A DNA stretch of 64,000 nt from Dermatemys mawii (taxonomy: Eukaryota > Chordata > Testudines > Dermatemydidae): assembly GCA_007922305.1 (NCBI GenBank), contig ML677335.1, positions 39,677,674-39,741,673 of the forward strand, read 5' to 3'. A program made the position numbers and the translations under genes. Positions 35,601-47,409 of the stretch are shown here, one piece after another. Each line of letters opens with the position of its first letter. Position 1 is the stretch's first letter. The notes below the pieces were generated by a model, which saw nothing but the letters and a program-made list of their open reading frames with translations, had not been told where the DNA came from and made no database searches.

Positions 35601-37265
35601 GCTATCTTAACTGCTTCACTGTTGGTCCTATATGCCAGCAACTGTGGAGCCACATTCTATCCAGGTTCATATCACAATGAGGAACCTGAACCATACACAG
35701 TACAAACAGCAGAGCTGGAGGTCCATATGCATTTTCCTCTTCATTTTGCCTGTGTATGTCACACATACAATATTAGCGAAGCTTTTGAAGTTATTTACTT
35801 CCTGCCTTCAAGACATGCGTGCAACTTCTATTTTCCTCACTTGAGAGTTTTGTGTGCATAGTGGGGATGGGGCAGGGCGAGGGGTTGGGGCGGGACGGTT
35901 AAACTCCTATTAGATATTATGTGGTTGTGTAATTATCCAATCCAAGATTTTTTAATCTGTCTTTTCCTGATCCTTTCCCTGCAGTTCTGTAATGGACAGA
36001 TATTCCTTGGGATAAAATGCAGCAATTAGATTGTTGTGCTGCATTTGCATGTGCTGCATACTGCCAATAAAAGTTATAACTATAACGTCCTAAGAGTCTG
36101 CCTTTATGCAGACAATGAAATGAGAGCCAAGCAGCATGCTAGTGGCCAACAGACCCTCTTTATGGCCTCTCAAATTTAAATTCATTTCAGCTCCACTGAT
36201 TTTAAAAATGTGGATAATCTGGTTTAACACCTGCAGGCATAAAGGTTTTCCTATTTTTATGGGGGTTAGAAAATAATTTTGCCTGGAACTTTTTAAAGCT
36301 GTTCTTGTCATGTATAAGATTGTCCCTATTAAAGAAAACGTTTATTTTCCTGCACTAATATGAGTGAGGGTTATAAATACAGTATAAGGCACAGCACTTC
36401 AAAAAAAAATATCACTTGGGAAACCTGGACTGTATGTTAATGTATGATTAATAGTTCCACTTTTTTGAGGTATTTTGTAATAAAAGCAGCACATTTTTTT
36501 CTGACCATCCATGTTTCTTTGCTTTTCTTTGAGCCTCCTTCACAAAGATTTCTAAGCTGTGTTCTTAACAGAAGACAAACTTTCTTTGCCTTCAGGGTCC
36601 ACATTCCACCCAAAGAAGATTTTGAAAATGTAAAATACAGAATATGCTGACTCAAATAAAACTTTTTAAACACCCCCTCAAATACTTTTGATGCTGCATC
36701 ATATAACTAACATGGCTTGTGCGGCTTTGTGTAAAGTATTTATCAATGTAAAGAATTGAACCACAACAAAAAGGCAGTGTGCCTTCTTTTTTGCTTCTTT
36801 ATGGTGTATATAGAGGGCCTAAAAAGCTTTTGGTTCATTCAGTTTCTACCTTAGAAACAGCAGCAATGTCAAATATGGTCTTCCATGTTTCTGCTAGATT
36901 TCCCCAAAGGGCTCATCTTTTTTTCTCTATAGAAAATTTAGCTAACACATTTTAACTAATATGTTTTAAAATCCTATGTTTTGTCTTGACTGATTTTTTT
37001 TTAAAAGTGTGTTACACTGAGATAGCTAATGCAAGAGAGCTATCTTAATCTCTGTGTAAAACTTCTGTGGAGACCAGGTACATAGTCTTACTTTGAGGAA
37101 GCTAGTCAAGGTCAACCCTGAAACCCCCCAGCTAGGGTTTACCTCAACTAGCTATTGTGACACTGGCAAACCTGATGCCAGCTTTTGCTAAGACTGCACA
37201 CATTAACTAAGAACTAACAAACTCATAGCTGGAGACAAGACAAGTTCACCTGTATGTTAGGTGAA
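32690..37265 (+). other. KCNMA1 intron, mostly unannotated
   Basis: AT-rich. Apart from the small MITE at 34335-34447 I recognise no repeat or gene. Confidence 0.45.
34335..34447. mobile_element. Short hAT MITE
   Basis: Ends CAGTGATTCTTAGCC and, read inward, CACAGGTTCTCAACC. Flanks are CTGTAAAC (34327-34334) and CTGTAACT (34448-34455), 6 of 8 alike. Confidence 0.5.
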
Positions 37266-37269
37266 CATA

Positions 37270-37458
37270 CAGGTTAGGTGAGCCCCATTTATCCAATCCA
37301 GTTGGGACCGGGACCAGATCAGATAATCAAAAATATGGCTAATCTGGAGAATGGAAAGTACCAGGCTACAACGCCATCTAGCAGCTACAGGAGAGATTGC
37401 CTGCTTGTGGACTTGTGTGTGCTGGTTGTTCTGGAAAGCCGGATAAGAGAGGGTCAGG
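37270..37458. mobile_element. Possible Tigger/pogo-like remnant
   Basis: The left part CAGGTTAGGTGAGCCCCATT continues into TTATCCAATCC. The right part, read inward, is ACCTGACCCTCTCTTATCCG. The paired TTATCC words and TA at the edges suggest a Tc1/mariner-class Tigger-like MITE. The match is weak. Confidence 0.35.
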
Positions 37459-37459
37459 T

Positions 37460-39327
37460 AAATGGAGTTCTATTAGTATTAGTTTTATAAGAATGTATTT
37501 AGTTTGTAAACTCTATGATATGAATGTAAATTGATGCATGCATTAATCTCATATGTAAAGACAGGATTTGTGGTATAACAAAATTATATACATTTTGCCT
37601 TTATAATTGGAAAATGTTTGCTCTGAACTTGTGGGCACAGGAGTCATCCTCCACCCATCCAGATGGACTATCAAAATAAGATGGACCATTAAGGAACATC
37701 AGAATACAAAGGATTGGTTAATTGCCCTATTGCGCCTTGGAAGTGCTACATGCAAGGAAGCTTGTTTGTGAACTTGGAAGCTGAATGAAGGAAATAAAAC
37801 CATCACAGGAAAATTTTTCCATCTCTCTTTACAGTTTGAACTCTAACAAGGACAAAGGCTCTAAAATGAGGCAGAGATCCCCAAGGGTTACCCCTCACTC
37901 CATCCTGAAAGACATTTTGAATTGACAGATCACTACAACACTGTCACTCTTTAGATAATGCATTTATGTGTATATATGTTTGCTTGCTTTAAACAGTAAA
38001 TAATTCTCTTATTTTTTTCCCCTAATATTTAGTTTCCTGGTTAGATAGCTATTACAGGACTGGCTATAGCCATTGTGTTTGGTATAAGATCTAGGGTACC
38101 AAGTGACCGAGGATAAGTGATTGGTCTCTTGGGACTGGAAGCAACCTGAATTGTTTGTGATTTTTGGTGAAGTGAGTTCTGTTTGTCTGTTTGTGAGTTC
38201 TGTTTGTGTGGCAAGATAGACTGGAGAGTCTAAGTGGACTGTCTGACTCTGTGGTAGGACTGTTATAGCAATCCAGGAGTTCACATTTGTTACCAAATTG
38301 GTGTGTTCTATAATTAGATTTCATCACCATTTTGGGGTGTCTGCCCTGTTTTAGACAGTCTGCCCAGAAGTAATCACTCATAGTCATGAGCCATTCCAGA
38401 CAGCATGACAATTTACCTCAACTAGCTATATCATAGCAAAAAGCTACAGAGCCTTGCCTTTGCTAGAGCTATGAATCACTGTGTAAAAACATACTTTTTT
38501 TCCTTTCAGTGGAGACATAGATGGGGTATATTGTATTTCAACATGCCTGTAGGATTCACTTCAGGCAGCTAACATGTTAAAATGTAATTTGGCCGCTTTA
38601 CACTAGAGTTAAAAGTGTTTGTTAAAATATTAAAATATACTGTTCATCCTAGTCTAGGTAGGCCCTGATGTTTTGAAGATATTTACTGTGAATTCTGACA
38701 TCTTAACTAAAGAGGAGAAAGTATTTGACTGTTTAAGAAAGTGTTCCTCTGTTGAAAATGTTAATCACGTTGAAATTAAATAGTCTGAAAATCCCTTCTC
38801 TCAGTTGCACAAGGTTCACTCTCTTAAATCTTGCAACATCATCATTTCATTAGTTCTCCACTTATTATAGTCTTCTAGCCTTCATAGAATCTAGATTTCT
38901 AATGTAAAAAAGTAACAGGAAATTTAAAAACAGAAAATATTCTTTGATGTTTATATATTTCTATCATAAAGAAGCAAAAAAAAAGGTAATGAACCCTTTG
39001 CTCTTCTGTTTTGTAGTTCACCGTTAAAGATTTTGACTATCCTTCAATTTAGAAGATTTTTTTTCTCGTCATATAAATGCAGGCTGTCTTGCTCCAAGTT
39101 TGCCTTTCAAGGCTGTGTCTTAAAGTTCGTGCTATAAATTGTGCTGCTCTTGAGAGGAAAAAATGATGTCATCCCTATGAGATCTCTTGTGTGAGTGACA
39201 AATCTCATAGTTGAGCATCATTTTCTTTCTGTATTCATCTATTTATTTTGTCTTTGTGGATTTGGGAGAGAAAACCGCACGAGAAATTCCCTGTTTTTTG
39301 GTGACAAAAGAGGATACAAAATAGATT
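37460..39327 (+). other. KCNMA1 intron, unclassified
   Basis: The stretch 37620-38410 looks like part of a dispersed repeat but I cannot name it. It has a strong acceptor-like tract, TCTTATTTTTTTCCCCTAAT then ATTTAG, ending at 38032, and a short duplication GTGAGTTCTGTTTGT at 38172-38206. No exon can be supported there. Confidence 0.35.
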
Positions 39328-39366
39328 TTAAGAAGTGTTGAAAAGGCCATCACAAGAAGTGTGACT
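39328..39366 (+). repeat. Left arm of a perfect 39-bp inverted repeat
   Basis: Begins TTAAGAAGTGTTGAAAAGGC and ends CAAGAAGTGTGACT. It is the exact reverse complement of 41008-41046. The flanks of the two arms do not match. Confidence 0.9.
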
Positions 39367-39406
39367 CTAACCATTGAAATTAAATTATGCCATAATGATT
39401 AATTTA

Positions 39407-39583
39407 GGCCTTGTCTAAATAGGGAAATTGACCAGTATAGCTATTGCAGAATAGCTGTTCCAGAAAATCTCCCTATGTGGACAATCTATTTTGGAATAAG
39501 TCACTTTTTTCCCGGAACAGTGTTTACATGCAAAACTATTGCAGAATAGCTATTCTGGTCAATTTCCTCTAGTAGACAGGGCC
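39407..39583. mobile_element. Palindromic Harbinger-like MITE with TTA duplication
   Basis: A 177-bp element with ends GGCCTTGTCTA and, read inward, GGCCCTGTCTA. Long inverted arms include GAAATTGACCAGTATAGCTA and GAAATTGACCAGAATAGCTA. It is flanked by TTA at 39404-39406 and 39584-39586. It lies inside the region bounded by the 39-bp inverted repeat. Confidence 0.8.
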
Positions 39584-39586
39584 TTA

Positions 39587-41007
39587 GAGCAGCCATTAGC
39601 AAAGAAACTGCATGTCAATTTGGCAATTAAATACCCCCAAATCGTTGGCTAAGGTTACATATTTATATTAGCCTGTTGGCCCTCATCAGAACATCTTAAG
39701 AACATTCAAATTCATAGCAGATATTTTTACTGAACAGAGGACTAGTGGAGTAGCTAGTATATTACACGCAAATAGTTAAATTTTGAATCCTGCTAACTAT
39801 ACTGAAGTTTTATGAGGTTGAGAAAGCTTGTCAAGTTCTCTGTGAGAAAAAGAAGTGATATATAAATAAGGACTTTTATAGTTTTTTTCCCAAGGTTAAC
39901 ACAGACCAGGGAGGGAGATGAGGAACACAAGAAAAGGAAAGCCATGTAAGGTTAAGAAAAAGCAAGTATGATCAGTTGCTTTTACTCTCTGATTTCTTGT
40001 AAACTAATTTATTTCCATACATCTGTGACTGAAGTCACAGTGGTGTTTAGGGAATCTGATTAAAACACTGCACCAAAGTGAGAAACCAACAAGACTGTTC
40101 TGTGAATAAACCTAATGCACGTCATGCCATCCTGAATTTGTTAAATTATCATTATTGCCAAAATCGGACATCATCTTGGTGTTTTCATAAAAATCAATTA
40201 ATTACGTTCCTATTAATATGTAAGGTCATTCGTAAAGAAGGAAAATGCTTTCCCTTATTGTTGTTGATGTGCTGAATAGGATTATTGCTCAGATATTTCC
40301 AGGTCTTTTCAGATTTTAATAATGCAATCACATATTGTGTGATATTAGTGGTAGTGTAATGAATTGAGGAGGGATCCGGGGTGGATTTCTGCCCAATATG
40401 GTTTTGTCCTGATGCTGAAAAGCAGCATGGTGATGATGTGTCAAGTAAGTATCATTTATATTGTGACATTTTGATACTACATTGTGCATTGCTGCTGTGT
40501 TTTGTGAAGCTCACTGTGTAACATTTAATATGAATTTTATGGTCTGATTTGCATATATGCATATTATTTGCAGATAATCATAAACTTCTGTTTAAATCCT
40601 TTTGCGGTGAAAACTGATGCCTTGAGAGCCCAGCTGAGTTAAGCCTCTTGTTTATCTATAGGGCAATAGCAGAGCAAACTTCCTACATTGCCTTCTACCA
40701 TCCCTCACACTTGATGCTGGGGAGGGCAAACTTCTCTAGAATTAAAAGCAATAATTCAGTCTGAGTTACTGAACTATCAGTGACTGAGAATCTGCTTGTG
40801 ACTACTTGTGACTATCTTCTCTTACATTGATTTTAGATTTCAGTTGCTGTGGCAACTGGTGTCATACACAAACCTAGCTAGATTGACACAAACAGGTAGC
40901 TCATCCTTACATCAGCTGTGAGGGATTCCCTTCCCTTTCCTTATATTATGAACTCTGAGTTGGGTTTCTCTTATGTTGTCTTCATCACAAGAGGTGTGTC
41001 TTGTGTA
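39587..41007 (+). other. Intron between the two 39-bp inverted repeat arms
   Basis: AT-rich sequence with no transposase-like or other recognisable coding frame and no named repeat. Confidence 0.5.
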
Positions 41008-41046
41008 AGTCACACTTCTTGTGATGGCCTTTTCAACACTTCTTAA
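41008..41046 (-). repeat. Right arm of the perfect 39-bp inverted repeat
   Basis: Reads AGTCACACTTCTTGTGATGG and on to CTTCTTAA. It is the exact reverse complement of 39328-39366. The spacer is 1,641 bp. Confidence 0.9.
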
Positions 41047-41320
41047 TAAAGGCAAGGAGTAGTTTTAGAGTAAGCACAACAAAAGGTGTGCTCTTTAGCC
41101 TAGACAATGAGAACTTATAGAAAAAGTGTCCTGATTCTCTTCTCTACCCTTCATCTAAGTGCCAGCTAGGTGAGCCTACATCACGCTACTTTGCAAAGTA
41201 AACATAACCTTAAGCATATTCCTCTGAAATTTGCTAAAGCCATAGACGTGTCAAATTAAATTATGTTGTACCCAGGTTAACTACCATGGTTGTAATTCTA
41301 ATGTAGGTCAGATTACAGAT

Positions 41321-41468
41321 AAGATGCCACCATTTAAGGAGGTGAAATTAATTAATCAGCAACCTTTGAAACCTTAAGATGCCACCCTAAGATGCCACCA
41401 TTTAAGGAGGTGAAATTAATTAATCAGCAACCTTTGAAACCTTTGAAATTAATTAATCAGCAACCTTT
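41321..41468 (+). repeat. Tandem duplication next to a hAT terminus
   Basis: A 55-bp unit starting AAGATGCCACCATTTAAGG occurs at 41321-41375 and 41389-41443 without change. A 13-bp partial copy lies between (41376-41388) and a 25-bp partial copy follows (41444-41468). The 23-bp word beginning AAATTAATTAATCAGCAACC is therefore present three times. Confidence 0.9.
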
Positions 41469-41762
41469 CAGAAGTGGTGTGCTGAGTCTTCATTTCATCA
41501 CTCTAATTTAAGGTTTCACGTGCCAGTACTACATTTTAACATTTTTAGAAGATCTCTTTCTATAAGTCTGTAATATATAACTAAACTATTATTGTATGTA
41601 AAGTAAATAAGGTTTTTTGAATGTTTGTTAAGCTTCATTTAAAATTAAATTAAAATGCAGAGCCTCCCAGAACTGGTGGCCAGGAGCCGGGCAGTGTGAG
41701 TGCCACTGAAAATCAATTTGCGTGCTGCCTTTGACACTCATGCCATAGGTTGCCTACCCCTT
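41446..41762 (-). mobile_element. hAT-type MITE, minus strand
   Basis: On the minus strand it starts AAGGGGTAGGCAACCTATGG. It continues through CAGTGGCACTCACACTGCC and TGCATTTTAATTTAATTTTA, and ends CACCACTTCTGAAAGGTTGC. This is a common turtle hAT family. The 3' terminus is altered and caught up in the tandem duplication to its left. Confidence 0.65.
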
Positions 41763-41764
41763 AA

Positions 41765-43335
41765 TTAGAGCCTAGTCCATTCTGAAGAAAAAATCCTGAA
41801 TTATTTACTAGTAGACAAACATAAAGGTGAACATTTATGTTCCCTAAGTATGGTATACAATATCCATACATAAACTGCCTCTTGAACTTGAGTATTTGGT
41901 CAAAGATTGTTGTGCTAAATTCTGTGAATGTTCATGTTGTTAGCCTTAATTTGGCTTTCTTATTTGGATGGAGTTAGCACTTCTTCCCTGTTTACAATTG
42001 CTTCCTAGCTACTCTGTTTTTACACAGATAACATTATGATGTATTTGCCTGAAGACAGCTGTAGGAATATGAATGGGTCAGCATGACCTGTTTAAAATGC
42101 TACTGAAAATCAAAGGCAGCTTCCAAGGAAATGGGAAGTCAGAGAGTCTAAAATGGAAAAAAGTAGGTTTGCAACAGTCCTTACATTTTTAGGTCCAGAT
42201 TTTCTACATACTTCTGACTCAGGATGTTTTATCTATTGCTGTCATATCAAAACTCAGTCAGTTATAGATGTCAGTTTATAAGAATGTACTTCATTTTTAT
42301 AAGCACACACAATATATACAAAATCTTTGGGGTTTGTTTGTTTTTGTATTCGTTACCTAAAATCCACGGATCATGGTTATGTGATCAAAGTTAGGCAAAA
42401 TTATTGCCTTCAGGATGGATGGTAGAAAACACAACAGAGGCCCTCCAGAATTATGACTGGTATCTGATGCAAACACCTGGTCGAATCCAGCACTTGCAGT
42501 CATAGTAAACCCTGTTCTGGACAACTATTGGATTTCTTCAAACACACTGGACTTAAAATATTAATAAGTGCTATGATAATACAAATAATATGTAATAATA
42601 AATTACACACTGGTTGAGAAAGCAACTGCAGTTTTAAAAAGATTTTGAATGAAAAAAAAATTCTTTAGCTGATCATATTTCCCTCAGCCTCTGTTATGGG
42701 GCGTTTTGCCACAACTAATTTCCCCCTTGGGGCAATATTTTATTGCTGTTGTCTTTAGATTCAAGACTTCATTGTGCCTGAAAATATACCTATAAATGTG
42801 AGTATTTTGTACAGTAGTAACCCTTACTATGTGCTGCAGTTGCAGCAGTGGGATTTATTGCACCATCAGTACTGTTGCTAGTTGGAATTTCTGGTCTAAG
42901 TTCTCCACATTAGGCAAATTGATTTCAGTGTGTTTGACAGGTTGTAACTGAGAGTAGAATTTGGCTCACTGCTTTGTATAGTTAATTACTCCAAACATTA
43001 TTTTACAATATTTCGCAATTATTGGGCCAGATTTTTCCCTCAATGTATATTTCAGGTAAGTCCATTAAAGGCAATGCAGTTATTTACATTTACACTGGTT
43101 GTAATGAGAAGGAATTTGGCCTGCTATTTTTAATTTGGAAAACTTTCTTCCTCTTGGAGGACCAAACTAACAAACAAACTTCCTCAGAGGTATAAAAAAT
43201 AGACTTGTCTTCTAACCAGCAGTTAAAGAACTAATGCCTGCACATACATATTATTAACCTAAAAATAAAGATGGGCTGTTTCTAAAACAAACAAACAAAC
43301 AAACAAACAAATACATAAGATTAGGTGGCTCTGGA
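41765..43335 (+). other. KCNMA1 intron with an old palindromic relic
   Basis: The 43020-43125 stretch has GGGCCAGATTTTTCCCTCA, TTTACACTGGTTGTAA and AAGGAATTTGGCC, the layout of an old palindromic MITE. A (CAAA)n microsatellite with about seven units lies at 43284-43311. The rest is unrecognised. Confidence 0.5.
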
Positions 43336-43355
43336 TACATAACAAAAATGCTTGT

Positions 43356-43487
43356 CAAAAATCAGAGGGGTAGGCGTGTTAGTCTGGAATTGCAGAAGTG
43401 ACAAAGAGTCCTGTGGCACCTTAAAGACTAACTAAAGTATTAGAGCATAAGCTTTCGTGGGCTAATACCCATTTCATTGGATGCATG
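43356..43487 (-). mobile_element. SINE (turtle type), minus strand, with 17-bp duplication
   Basis: A 132-bp 5'-truncated copy. On the minus strand it runs ATGGGTATTAGCCCACGAAA, GCTTATGCTCTAATACTT, AAGGTGCCACAGGACTCTTT, then ACACGCCTACCCCTCTGAT. It is flanked by a perfect 17-bp duplication, ATAACAAAAATGCTTGT, at 43339-43355 and 43488-43504. This is a textbook target-primed insertion. Confidence 0.9.
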
Positions 43488-43649
43488 ATAACAAAAATGC
43501 TTGTATGCTATAGTGCTTTAAGGAATTCCCTGCACTGAAGGCCAAATTCTACTGAATAACATTGAGTTTCATGTCAAACAGACCCTTCCTCTCTCCAAAA
43601 CTGGGGGCATTTTAAGAATTCCAGACAATATGTGTGGATGACATTTTTC

Positions 43650-44385
43650 TCCCCTTTCACTGTTTCCTTATGGTTAGAAAGTTTTCCCTAATATCTAACC
43701 TAAATCTCCCTTGCTGCAGATTAAGACCATTCCTACTTGTCCTACATTTAGTGGACATGGAGAACAATCATTGCAGTTCTCTTTATAACAAGCCCTTAAC
43801 ATACTAGAAGACTGTCATCAGGTCCCCTTTCAGTCTTCTTTTCTCAGGTCTAAACATGCCTATTTTTTAAAGCATTCCTCACAGACCAGGTTTTCTAAAC
43901 TTCTCATTATTTGTATAGCTCTCTCCTGGACTCTCTCCAGTTTATCTACATCTTTCCTGAAGTGTGGTGTTCAGAATTGGACAAATTACTCAAGATGAGG
44001 ACACACTAAGGCAGAATAGACAATTAACCTCCAGTGTTTTACATACAGCTCTCCCAGAATATTAGTCTTTTAAGCCACTGTATCGCATTGTTAACTCGTA
44101 TTCAGTATATGGTCAATTTTCATCCTCAGATTTCTTTCAGGAGTACTACCACCTAGTCAATTATTCCTCATTTGGAAATTGTGCATTTTATTATTCCTTC
44201 CGAAGTGTAGTACTTTGTACTTGCCTTCACTGAATTTTATTTTGTTGAATTCAAACTAATTCTCTAATTTGTCAGGGTCATCTTGACTTTTAATCTTGTC
44301 CTCCAAAGTGCTTGCAGTTCCTCCCATCTTGGTGTCATCTGTAAATTTATTATTTTGTTTGTGCTGTTATTTTGTACTCCTTAGC
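43650..44385 (-). mobile_element. CR1 LINE 3' region, minus strand
   Basis: Degraded CR1 with TTAGAAAGTTTTCCCTAAT, AAATCTCCCTTGCTGCAG, TCTCCTGGACTCTCTCCAG and TTGGTGTCATCTGTAAATTT. The last of these is the antisense of the CR1 coding end. No intact frame remains. Confidence 0.7.
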
Positions 44386-44389
44386 TGTT

Positions 44390-47190
44390 TGTCTGTGTTT
44401 CCACTTTTTATAGGATTCCCCTTTTGACTCTCGGGCCATTAAAGAACTCCTAATGGGGTCATATTGGCCTCTTATTATTCTTATAATTCGAACTATGGTG
44501 ATGCTCTCTGCAGTCTCATTGAATGGAACTTACTGTATGCTCTGCAATTACAAGACAGAAAAGAGATGCTGGAGCATCACATTAGGAAATTTAAAGCAAA
44601 TCACCCAATTCTTTTCTCTCAGATGCATTTCTTCAGACACATCAGAGGAGAGACCTTGTACCATTCACTCCCCAGCTATAATTATAAATGATGTTGGAAA
44701 CCATTTTAGTTTGTGTCAAAATCCCCAAAGGATGCATAGAATTAACTCTTTTCAGGTTTCAGTAAGAATTCAGTGTGAGCCTGTAAATAACAGTCAGAGA
44801 AGACTGTTTAGCATGACCTTAATACACAGTTTTCCTGGTGTCTTGGCTCCACTGTTGTAAAACCATGTCTATATACGTACTATATAGACACACCAACATT
44901 GAAACTAGTAGATCAGTGTGAAAGATATTCTCAGAGACTCCAGTGTTCATGATAACTTCAGTAACAGTTACATTATAAAGAAATAGAAGTGAACCTTGGT
45001 TTGGGGCACAATCCTTCTTCCATTGACTTCATGAGAGAAGGAGTGAATCCTAAAATTCAAAACCATTAAAATATATCAGCAGACTTAAAAGCTTAAATGT
45101 TAAGGGACAGTGCACTGACTACTCCTGAAAGAGTGCTTACTCACCACCCGGTTAAGGCATAGCTGACTGGTGACTAAAGCACGTAACTGAGACTGTTGAC
45201 CTGTTTTTTTTCCTCCACTCTAGCACTGACTTCATGTGAGACCGTAGCAATTTCCTGCCATACTTCCATCCCCTCAACTGTAATATGGAGGCTATGATAC
45301 TGGCTCATTTCTGTAAAACACTCTCATGTTTGAGTTAAATATGCTATAGAAGTGTTATGTTCAATATTTTATTGTTCATACTTATGGCTAACCACCCATT
45401 GGTGCATAAAATGTCTTTAGTTTTCTATGTATATGGGGTGTTCACATACAAAAATTTGGTGGCAAAATTGCAGGCATAATCACATTTTAAAACACACAGT
45501 TTCTCCTTATTTTAATCCAGGAACTCAGGGCAGTTTTGTTTTTCTGCTGGAGTTGCTGAAAACACCTAAAATCTGCCCAAGAACGGGGTTTTGGGTCATT
45601 GTGATTATTCAAACTTACACTTAATGTATATGTCGCACAGTGTATTTAAGACTGAACCAGGTAAATATGAAGGGATAACATTCTTTTTAGCTATTTTTCT
45701 GCTGTTTCATGCATTTCCTTGAATCTCCACACCGAGTACTTCCCCATAGTGGATAAGCAGTAAATAGGTATATTTTTTACTCTTGATATTTGAAAGACAA
45801 GAGAGATTACTTTAGTCCTGTGACAGACCTCGTCCTATCTTAGAAGTGCTGGAAAACTGGAATTTTTTAAATGCAATAATTCTTTGTCTCACTGCTAAAC
45901 TCAGGACTTTAAGATGTGCCTGTTTAAATTGATTGATATACACTATTTTCACAGTAATCCTAATTGTTTGACTCAGCCATATAGAGGTATTTATACTGCT
46001 CTCTAATAGTGCAAAGCCAACTGCAGACTCAAATGGAAATTTCAACATTGTTATTTCTTTCTTTTCTTCTTCCAAAGCATTCTTTTTAATGGTTTCAGTG
46101 CCAGGAGATTTGAGAGTTGTTTAATGAAACAAATTTTTTAGTGTGACCATAACTGCAGTGAAGTCCCATAGCACTCCACTGTAAAGAGAAATCAAGTAGA
46201 AATGCAAAGTCTTCTCTGAACTGAAAGAATACTTCATTAGTGGAAGTTGACAAAAACTGAACAAAAAATGTTTTCACTGTTCATGATTTTTGCTGGATCA
46301 TGTACCACCAAATTTAACCCAATTGGATTGCAGTCCTAGGGGAAAAAAGTATGGGAGGAAACATTTTATACCAAAAAAAAAAAGTCCTTTACTAGCAATA
46401 GATTTGATATTATATTAATTAGAACAGTACATTGGAAATGATTCCTTTGGAAATGAATTTTGGAATAGTAACATAAAAGGTCTATTAATCCACTGTTAAT
46501 ATTATGAGATATCTTGACAGCATAATGATTTCAATTAACTATGGATTGGAGATTCTAGTTATGATACTGTAAAATACCATCCAGCAGAGAGGGAGTAGCA
46601 TAACTTAACTTTCTGAAAGGTATACGAATGATTTCAGTTCTACTTTATGTATATCAGCGACAATCTTGAAAAAATAACTAGATGGAGTCAACAGCAGTTA
46701 TGTCCTTTCAAGTCCTCATGCATTTACAAAACATAGCTCAATAAAGCTAGTTCTTTGTGGAGGCCCATACAGTATTGAGCCATCAACTGGTAAAAGCGTC
46801 ATCACTGAACATCCAAGACCCTAGTACACAAAGTGTAGTGTGTTATGTAAGGCTAGATTTGCTCACTTTAAAGCACAGAAACAAGCCTTACTGGGAAAGT
46901 ATTCTCAGTAAAGTGGACAATGACTTCTCCATTTCAGAATTCAAGGTAGTTATGTGCTACGTAGTTACAGTTATCCCTCTAAGAAGAGGAGACTGGCCAA
47001 ACTCTGAGTCTAAACTCCACATTCTCTTTAAATTATAAGTAAGAAAGATTGGATTTAAATCTCGAGATCCAAACCTACCCCTGCAGTTTTGTTGACAGGG
47101 AAGATTTGAAACTAGAGAGGATTTATTACTGGGTTTTGGTTTGGATGTGGGCCAACTCATAAAAACAGCAAGATTTTAACACGATTTAAA
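44390..47190 (+). other. KCNMA1 intron, mostly unannotated
   Basis: About 45215-45370 resembles an old L2/MIR tail (CCTCAACTGTAATATGGAGG). The 135-codon frame at 44453-44860 has no recognisable domain. Nothing else is named. Confidence 0.4.
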
Positions 47191-47193
47191 TGA

Positions 47194-47405
47194 ATCTTGT
47201 CTACACTACCACTTAAGTTGATGTAATATACATCATTCAGGGGTGTGAAAAAGCTACCCCTTTGAGCAATACAGATAATATTGATCTCTCCTGCCAATCT
47301 AGCTTCTGCCTATCATTGAAACGGAATAATTATGCCAATGGAAGAAAGCACTCCTGTTGGCATAGCATTCTTCACCAGACACGCTACAATGGCGCAGCTA
47401 GCCCC
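47194..47405. mobile_element. Harbinger-like MITE, right end missing
   Basis: Same family as 2372-2651: CTTGTCTACACTACCACTTA, CATTCAGGGGTGTGAAAAAG and ACACGCTACAATGGCGCAGC. The right terminal part is absent or unrecognisable. Confidence 0.6.
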
Positions 47406-47409
47406 TAGA

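Noticed and set aside
37243..37275. Compact palindrome around CCTGTATGTT / AACATACAGG
   Set aside because: Too short and isolated to assign a function. Probably a small inverted duplication next to a MITE remnant.
38005..38032. Strong polypyrimidine tract plus AG, possible KCNMA1 exon start
   Set aside because: The sequence after it does not encode any channel segment and has no convincing donor.
43284..43311. CAAA array considered as a CRISPR-like or satellite repeat
   Set aside because: Simple microsatellite without spacers.
44453..44860. 135-codon frame next to a CR1 copy
   Set aside because: It does not read as CR1 protein in this direction and shows no domain.
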